A DNA stretch of 57,763 nt from an uncultured Bacteroidales bacterium (GTDB taxonomy: Bacteria > Bacteroidota > Bacteroidia > Bacteroidales > WCHB1-69). The stretch spans positions 1-57,763 of the forward strand of contig CAMVOL010000014.1 of the NCBI GenBank assembly GCA_947169105.1, given 5' to 3'. Made by a program: the position numbers and the translations under genes. Below the pieces are notes generated by a model that was given only the letters and a program-made list of their open reading frames with translations, searched no databases and was not told where the DNA came from. Position 1 is the first letter of the stretch. Every line of letters begins with the position of its first letter. Below are positions 33,364 through 57,763 of this stretch, in pieces.

Positions 33364-34803
33364 TTACTGAAATGCAAGTATTACACCTATTATTGTCATA
33401 ATAGTGCCGAAAACAGTCAAATATACAGCAATGTCACTTAAATAGCCTGCTTTTTTAAGCAAAGAATGTGTACTACTTAGTTGTGCATTAAAATAACGAT
33501 ATTGTGCTGTTCCAATATAGCGCATTGAATTTTTGATGTTACACGCCATCCTTCGTCCATCGTCATAGAGAATGCTATTGTCGTTTACACAATTCAACTT
33601 CACGCATTTGTTGTATCTCGATTCTAACAGCGTTTTACAATACACATACTCTGTAGATGCACCTTCACATAATTGACTAACTTTTTTACGATTATTTTCT
33701 GTAAGAAGCGATTTTTCAAGTTGAGCTTTACGTAATTTCCTGAAAACAAATAAACGGCTTACATGTTTCTTGTATATTCCCAATTCAATTTCAATTTCCG
33801 CCAACAGCTTACTTATGGGGTATAATTCTTGCTTATTAATTGTCATCCCAAACAATTCACCTCTGATTAACTTAGTGAAGCGATCTACTACTTTTTGATA
33901 CTTTTCATAGAGAACCATATCCACCTTGCCTGTTTTTCTTTTCTTCTCCTTAAACGCTTGTAGGATTTTCTTCATTCGGTTGAAATAAGCTTTACTTCTC
34001 CTTCTAACGCAAGACTTTCGAGGGTGTATTATTATGTCCCAATTTAGTACATCTTTAATACATCTATCCAAATCAGCTTTATGGTTAGGATTATCACACC
34101 AACGAATAAATTCCAACAGTCCGAAATCCACCAAATCGTTATAACCATATACTCCTCCATTTGTGTCCTGCTGACCCACACGAACCTCAAATTTCGAAAT
34201 GACATCGTCATAATCACGTATTAGCGCAGAGACCTCCTCTGCATATTTAGTCAATAATTCATCATATTGGTGCAAATAGTAAAGTAGAACTTCATTGTTG
34301 TCCGATCGGATACACGTATAATCAAATGAAGTATCATTTGGAATATACGCGAATAAGCCACTATCTCTATCACTTTGAACCTCATGGTCGTGGAATAGAG
34401 TTTTAGCATAATGGTAGCACACTGTAGTCAAAAAACGAGTGAATTCTGGTGCGTTTTGAGATGGATAATCAGTTGGTTTTTCATATTCATACACAACCAT
34501 GCCATTACGAGAATGATGTTTATATTTTAATGAAAAACCTGAAAATATATCTTCTTCTCTTCCGTTTTCACACATTTTGTAAACCCTAACATCTATGGAA
34601 TTAGTGATAAGGTCCTGCACTTCACGAGCCCGTTCTATTTCCAAGTTTACATTTTCTTTCTTATCGTAGGGATACGTTAAAACTACTCGCAAAATGGCAG
34701 ACGAACCGAAATCAGATATACTAGTTTCAGCAACAAAACGCCGGAGTCTTTCGTTTATTAAAGAATGATATATTGTTGGATACCAAAATACACACAATGC
34801 CAT
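33364..34803 (-). CDS. Unknown protein with C-terminal membrane anchor
   Basis: 479 residues, no recognised family. The N-terminal half contains mixed alpha/beta sequence (SAILRVVLTYPYDKKENVNL, VVYEYEKPTDYPSQNAPEF). The middle is Lys/Arg-rich and helical (RRRSKAYFNRMKKILQAFKE). The last 25 residues are a single hydrophobic segment (SDIAVYLTVFGTIMTIIGVI) ending AFQ, so the protein is probably tail-anchored with its bulk in the cytoplasm. The gene is AT-rich and lies 70 bp downstream of a small same-strand gene with which it likely forms an operon. Both are enclosed by Rpn fragments. A membrane effector in a defence-type cassette is possible but only inferred from context. Confidence 0.6.
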   Translation of the reverse strand: MALCVFWYPTIYHSLINERLRRFVAETSISDFGSSAILRVVLTYPYDKKENVNLEIERAREVQDLITNSIDVRVYKMCENGREEDIFSGFSLKYKHHSRNGMVVYEYEKPTDYPSQNAPEFTRFLTTVCYHYAKTLFHDHEVQSDRDSGLFAYIPNDTSFDYTCIRSDNNEVLLYYLHQYDELLTKYAEEVSALIRDYDDVISKFEVRVGQQDTNGGVYGYNDLVDFGLLEFIRWCDNPNHKADLDRCIKDVLNWDIIIHPRKSCVRRRSKAYFNRMKKILQAFKEKKRKTGKVDMVLYEKYQKVVDRFTKLIRGELFGMTINKQELYPISKLLAEIEIELGIYKKHVSRLFVFRKLRKAQLEKSLLTENNRKKVSQLCEGASTEYVYCKTLLESRYNKCVKLNCVNDNSILYDDGRRMACNIKNSMRYIGTAQYRYFNAQLSSTHSLLKKAGYLSDIAVYLTVFGTIMTIIGVILAFQ

Positions 34804-34873
34804 ATTTAAAATAATAAGATTGCGTTACTTAACAGCACAAGTATCGCAAGCATGTACTGAAAAAAACGGGTGT

Positions 34874-35239
34874 TTATTTTAGAATAGCAAGTGTCCTTGC
34901 ATTTTCTATCTGTCCTTGCCCAAAAGATGTTAAACGATACTGAGCTCTCATATTGTCATTAACACCTTTTGTTAGATACCCCATCTTGTAATATTTGTCT
35001 GCAATAGGAGATTCTAAGATTTCGTTGGCCTCATCAATATATCCAGCTGGATTCAGCATAAGGTAATCAAATAAATTTTCTTTTGAAACATATTGTGACT
35101 TGTCAAGATTCAAATGTGTTTCGAATTCAGAAATGTTTTTTCTGAGTTCCGAAATTTCTTTTTCATGTCTTGACCTAATTAATCGTAAGATAATAGATGC
35201 AAGTCGCATACTAAATTTGTCTTTTTTTTCGTAATTCAT
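34874..35239 (-). CDS. Small unknown protein, coiled coil plus winged-helix-like end
   Basis: 121 residues. A basic start is followed by a predicted coiled coil (SRHEKEISELRKNISEFETH). The C-terminal half, FDYLMLNPAGYIDEANEILE ... YYKMGYLTKGVNDNMRAQYR-LTSFGQ, has the helix-helix-strand-strand look of a winged helix, with LT-x-x-G-x-x-Q as seen in such domains. It is the first gene of the minus-strand pair, downstream of a TATCTTTG promoter. It could be a regulator or sensor for the membrane protein encoded next; this is inference. Confidence 0.55.
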   Translation of the reverse strand: MNYEKKDKFSMRLASIILRLIRSRHEKEISELRKNISEFETHLNLDKSQYVSKENLFDYLMLNPAGYIDEANEILESPIADKYYKMGYLTKGVNDNMRAQYRLTSFGQGQIENARTLAILK

Positions 35240-35253
35240 TATATATCAATATT

Positions 35254-35832
35254 ATGTATAATATTTTTCTTGTTGAAGAGAATTTGCAAAGATACAAAAA
35301 AAAACACCTTCGCCTCCTAATAAATGTTAAAAATACATTTTCGAAAAAAATTGTTTATTATTTCGTGGAATTAAGTAAATTTGCCGCCCAATTGGATACG
35401 CTGGATATGGGCGACGAGCGCAATCGCTGGCTTTATATGTTCACCAATGCGGTGTATTTGGCGGAGCAAGAGGTGGAGGCGTTGCCGCCGATGCAGCAGA
35501 GATTTTATGAGGAGTGTCAAATCACAAATTTCACGGATATGGAGAAACAGGACTATGTAAAGAGCTTGATGGACCACGTTGATGTGCAAGAGCTTGTGGA
35601 ATGCGAGCGCGAGTTCGCGGAACAGGCCGGTTATGAGCGAGGAATACAAGATGGAATGCTGCAGGGGATGGAGAAAGGACGTGAAGAAGGCAGAGAAGAA
35701 GGCAGAGAAGAAGGCAGAGAAGAAGCTCTCCTCCAGACCGCCAAAAACTTCCTTGCTTTGGGTATCCCTGTCGCTGACGTGGCCAAAGCCACCGGCCTGA
35801 GCGAGGATGACATTTCCAAACTGATAAACTGA
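35254..35832 (+). pseudogene. 5'-truncated Rpn-family protein (copy 3)
   Basis: 192 codons from the first ATG, but family-like sequence begins only at FSKKIVYYFVELSKFAAQ (near 35342); the first 30 codons are AT-rich and unrelated to copies 1 and 2. The middle differs from the other two copies. The tail is nearly the same (KGREEGREEGREEGREE, then ALLQTAKNFLALGIPVADVA). The 12-bp unit GAAGGCAGAGAA is repeated in tandem about three times. The N-terminal nuclease part is missing. With copy 2 it brackets the minus-strand two-gene cassette in direct orientation. Confidence 0.7.
35287..35294 (-). promoter_or_regulatory. TAnnTTTG promoter of the two-gene minus-strand cassette
   Basis: TATCTTTG on the minus strand, 48 nt before the start at 35239. 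It lies inside the first codons of the plus-strand Rpn fragment copy 3, so the two transcripts would overlap head to head. Confidence 0.6.
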
Positions 35833-36260
35833 TTGTGCGAGGAAAAGATGGAGTGATAATGTATAACGTGCAAGGTATGAGGTATGAGGTTGCCCCCGCA
35901 CAACCCCTCTTCAAACCTCCTACCTATTACCTGTCACTTGTCACTTGTCACTTCAAAAAAATAGTTGCATATTTAAAAAAAATGTCATAATATTGCACGA
36001 TTATTCTGTATTGTGCAATGTTGCGATTATATTTTCATAACACATTGCAAACCAATTATTTGCCTTGGCTCCTCTGCCGGATGCGTATCTTCCATCCTGC
36101 GGAAAGGGAAGACCGTAACTGCAATACAAACGGAAAACTGAAAATTGAAAACTGAAAATTGAAAACTTGACAAACTTTATGAACTTGATAAACTTTATGA
36201 ACTTGATGAACTTGACAAAATATTGTTATCGAGAAATATAAAAACAAAAGGAACAAAAAA
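35833..36260. other. Non-coding region before the second toxin-antitoxin pair
   Basis: No gene seen. It contains short direct repeats (GTCACTTGTCACTTGTCACTT near 35935-35955, AAGGTATGAGGTATGAGG near 35872), an AT-rich stretch at 35960-36060 and, from 36131, the 7-bp and 9-bp tandem repeats listed separately. Confidence 0.6.
36131..36219. repeat. 7-bp (GAAAAYT) and 9-bp (AACTTGATA) tandem repeats, block 1
   Basis: GAAAACT and GAAAATT alternate five times, passing into 9-bp units AACTTGACA, AACTTTATG, AACTTGATA, AACTTTATG, AACTTGATG, AACTTGACA. The block lies just before the antitoxin gene at 36261. Confidence 0.85.
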
Positions 36261-36494
36261 ATGTGCACAGTAAACATAAAAGTTGACGAAGCGACGATGC
36301 TGCAAATCAATCCCGGACTTACGAGCCGTGAGAGCATCGGCAATTGGCTTCAGCACAAGGTGGACCTGATGCTGGAGGAGTATGCACACTGCAAGGCCGA
36401 AAGCCGGAAGCATGCACTTACAAAGGACATGACGCCTGAACAATTGTACTCGTTGATTTTGGAGGAAATTGATGATATTTATGCAAACGGTTGA
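36261..36494 (+). CDS. Putative antitoxin of a RelE/ParE-type pair
   Basis: 77 residues. A short beta-like start (MCTVNIKVDEATMLQINPGL) is followed by helices with many acidic residues and a C-terminal LILEEIDDIYANG. Small size, acidic tail and overlap with the next gene (about 14-23 bp) are typical of type II antitoxins. I cannot place it in a named antitoxin family. The start ATG is preceded by GGAACAAAAAA and follows the repeat block by about 40 bp. Confidence 0.6.
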   Translation: MCTVNIKVDEATMLQINPGLTSRESIGNWLQHKVDLMLEEYAHCKAESRKHALTKDMTPEQLYSLILEEIDDIYANG

Positions 36495-36795
36495 TTACAA
36501 ATATATTATTAAGCGCCGTGCGTCTCGGAAAATCTTCACGTTTTACAGCAACGTGGCGAAAAAGTATCGTCATACCTACGATAAAGAGGATTTGAAACGC
36601 GATGTGCAAAATGCAGTATTCTCCATCTATCAAATCGAGCGCTCCCTTCCTAGACGCCAACCTACGTTGAATCGTTGGAGCGGCTACCATATGGCCAATA
36701 CCGACAAGTGGTATTTCGCCTATACCATTGATGGTGACACCATCACCATTGTTGACTCCTGCCACGCCCAAAACATGCACGAAAAAAAATCATAA
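36472..36795 (+). CDS. RelE/ParE-like toxin
   Basis: 107 residues from the ATG at 36472 (MIFMQTVDYK; the ATG at 36481 is equally possible). The features are a helical part (SRKIFTFYSNVAKKYRHTYD) with a basic N-terminus, then strands LNRWSGYHMANTDKWYFAYT and GDTITIVDSCHAQNMHEKK. The order helix-helix-beta sheet with R/K-rich strands and a final I-x-I-V-D-x-x-H strand suits the RelE/ParE fold, whose members cleave mRNA on ribosomes or block gyrase. The catalytic residues cannot be assigned by eye. It overlaps the upstream antitoxin gene. Confidence 0.6.
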   Translation: MIFMQTVDYKYIIKRRASRKIFTFYSNVAKKYRHTYDKEDLKRDVQNAVFSIYQIERSLPRRQPTLNRWSGYHMANTDKWYFAYTIDGDTITIVDSCHAQNMHEKKS

Positions 36796-36819
36796 ATCTT
36801 TATCACCTATCACCTGCTA

Positions 36820-36981
36820 CTTGATAAACTTTACAAACTGACAAATTGAAAATTGAAAATTGAAAACTGAAAATTGAAAACGGAAAATTGAAAACGGAAA
36901 ATTGAAAACGGAAAATTGAAAACTGAAAACTGAAAATTGAAAACTTGATGAACTTGATGAACTTGACAAACTTTATGAACT
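36820..36981. repeat. 7-bp and 9-bp tandem repeats, block 2
   Basis: About fourteen GAAAATT/GAAAACT/GAAAACG units (36844-36945) are followed by AACTTGATG, AACTTGATG, AACTTGACA, AACTTTATG. The same motif types as block 1, here between two toxin-antitoxin pairs. Confidence 0.85.
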
Positions 36982-37037
36982 AAGAAACAGACAGCCCCCC
37001 CAAAAAAAACAAGAAACAACCAAACCATAGCAACGAG

Positions 37038-37229
37038 ATGACTGAAACTGAAAAAAAATTCAAGGAAGATGTAAAAAAGCAGACCAACGAACTGCTCGTT
37101 TTATTGCTGAAAAAGACAGGTGTAAAGAAGCACGACCTCTATGAGATGATCACTCGCGAATTTATAAAGGAGAATCTTTACCTGTTAACACCAGCTGAGC
37201 GCAAGCACTTCAATTCCCTTGCATTATGA
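37038..37229 (+). CDS. Small antitoxin-like protein of a PIN pair
   Basis: 63 residues, helical and highly charged (TETEKKFKEDVKKQTNELLV, then KHDLYEMITREFIKENLYLL). No family is recognised. Its stop overlaps the next ATG by 4 bp (ATGA), and the next product is a PIN toxin, so the antitoxin role follows from context. Confidence 0.6.
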   Translation: MTETEKKFKEDVKKQTNELLVLLLKKTGVKKHDLYEMITREFIKENLYLLTPAERKHFNSLAL

Positions 37230-37669
37230 ACTCTTTTATACGAATATATATTGATACAAACGTGCTGATTAATTACTGCACAGGACAACCTACTGAAAAG
37301 GCTGCCTTGGATTTCCTTTTCAAGAAAAAGCGTAGGGAAGTTCTTTTCACATCTTCGCTTGCCATTGTGCAGACCGTAGCAAATCTTCAGACGGCAAAGA
37401 AAACAAGAAAGGCCTATTCGCGCGAACAAGTTATCGGACACATTGAAAAATTGCGAAAGAAAATTACTGTGACGAACCTTACCGACAATGATATTACCGA
37501 AGGCTTTTCATACGCAAATAAAGACATAGAGGACAATATTCATTATGTGCTCAGCAAAAAAATGAAATGCGACGCCATCATAACCAATAATGTATCGGAC
37601 TTTGACTATTTTAAGGACATTGCAGTAATGAAACCAGAACGAGGTATCCTATCAGTTAGGATTAGATAA
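37226..37669 (+). CDS. PIN-domain toxin (VapC-like)
   Basis: 147 residues. The PIN fold starts IRIYIDTNVLINYCTG with catalytic Asp10. The helix LDFLFKKKRREVLFTSSLAI carries the switch from strand to helix, NDITEGFSYANKDIEDNIHY supplies the central acidic residues, and CDAIITNNVSDFDYF is the usual final D-x-x-(V/I)-T-N-(N/D)-x-x-D-F motif. It should be a Mg-dependent RNase held in check by the upstream small protein. Coupled by a 4-bp overlap; followed by tandem repeats and then the giant adhesin gene. Confidence 0.88.
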   Translation: MNSFIRIYIDTNVLINYCTGQPTEKAALDFLFKKKRREVLFTSSLAIVQTVANLQTAKKTRKAYSREQVIGHIEKLRKKITVTNLTDNDITEGFSYANKDIEDNIHYVLSKKMKCDAIITNNVSDFDYFKDIAVMKPERGILSVRIR

Positions 37670-37794
37670 CTGACAAATTGAAAATTGAAAACGGAAAATT
37701 GAAAACTGAAAACTTGACAAACCTGATGAACTTTACAACTTGATAAACTTGATAAACCTGACAAACTTGATAAACCTGACAAACTTTATAAACC
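37670..37794. repeat. 7-bp and 9-bp tandem repeats, block 3
   Basis: GAAAATT/GAAAACG units (37679-37710) are followed by about nine 9-bp units of AACTTGATA / AACCTGACA type ending at AACTTTATAAACC. The block fills the gap before the giant gene, 31 bp ahead of its ATG. Confidence 0.85.
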
Positions 37795-37824
37795 AAGAAA
37801 ATAAATAATAAAAAACAACATATT

Positions 37825-57763
<19,939 letters not shown>

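Noticed and set aside
36131-37794. CRISPR array
   Set aside because: The repeats are 7-9 bp units in direct contact without spacers, so they are simple tandem repeats. No cas genes are present.

Overview
The window comes from a member of the Bacteroidota, most likely an uncultured Bacteroidales. This rests on repeated TAnnTTTG (-7) promoter elements, few Shine-Dalgarno sites, a secreted protein with a type IX secretion (T9SS) type B C-terminal domain, an outer-membrane receptor with a carboxypeptidase-regulatory-like N-terminus, a Flavobacteria-type arginine decarboxylase, and Fibrobacter-succinogenes-major-paralogous (FISUMP) and DUF3667 proteins. The exact taxon cannot be read from the sequence.

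Layout. 1-11.5 kb is mostly housekeeping: end of a DUF1295-like membrane enzyme, an outer-membrane receptor, an Hsp20 chaperone behind a sigma54-like promoter, a HAD phosphatase, an ABC-F ATPase, SufE, a DUF3667 protein, a secreted FISUMP protein, a RelB/PIN toxin-antitoxin pair and an aldehyde dehydrogenase. 11.6-15.4 kb holds a small nuclease-like protein and four minus-strand genes for envelope proteins. A 112-nt self-complementary RNA candidate (15454-15565) lies upstream of these four genes. 15.7-29.6 kb holds an AlgX-like SGNH protein, tRNA-Phe, a T9SS cargo protein, CstA, a second ABC-F ATPase, arginine decarboxylase, apolipoprotein N-acyltransferase and an acyl-CoA synthetase.

25.9-37.7 kb is accessory. 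Three related 5'-truncated fragments of an Rpn/PD-(D/E)XK element are scattered here. The AT-rich genes are a SIR2-TPR protein (a candidate NADase defence gene) and a two-gene minus-strand cassette of unknown function. Two further toxin-antitoxin pairs follow, separated by 7-bp and 9-bp intergenic tandem repeats.

37.8 kb to the window end is one uninterrupted open frame of at least 6,646 codons on the + strand: a giant secreted repeat protein. It has Ig/PKD-like domains, three glycine-rich domains resembling the ALK/LTK glycine-rich domain, two beta-helix units carrying long Gly-X-X blocks, one FN3-like insert, and a C-terminal part built from two repeated modules, one of which I cannot assign. 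Its stop lies outside the window.

The most unusual items are the giant adhesin's inserted glycine-rich domains, the SIR2-TPR gene and neighbouring unknown cassette, the Rpn remnant that supplies the first codons of lnt, palindromic repeats inserted in frame inside a secreted protein, and the candidate 6S-like RNA. All family assignments were made by eye; no database search was run.
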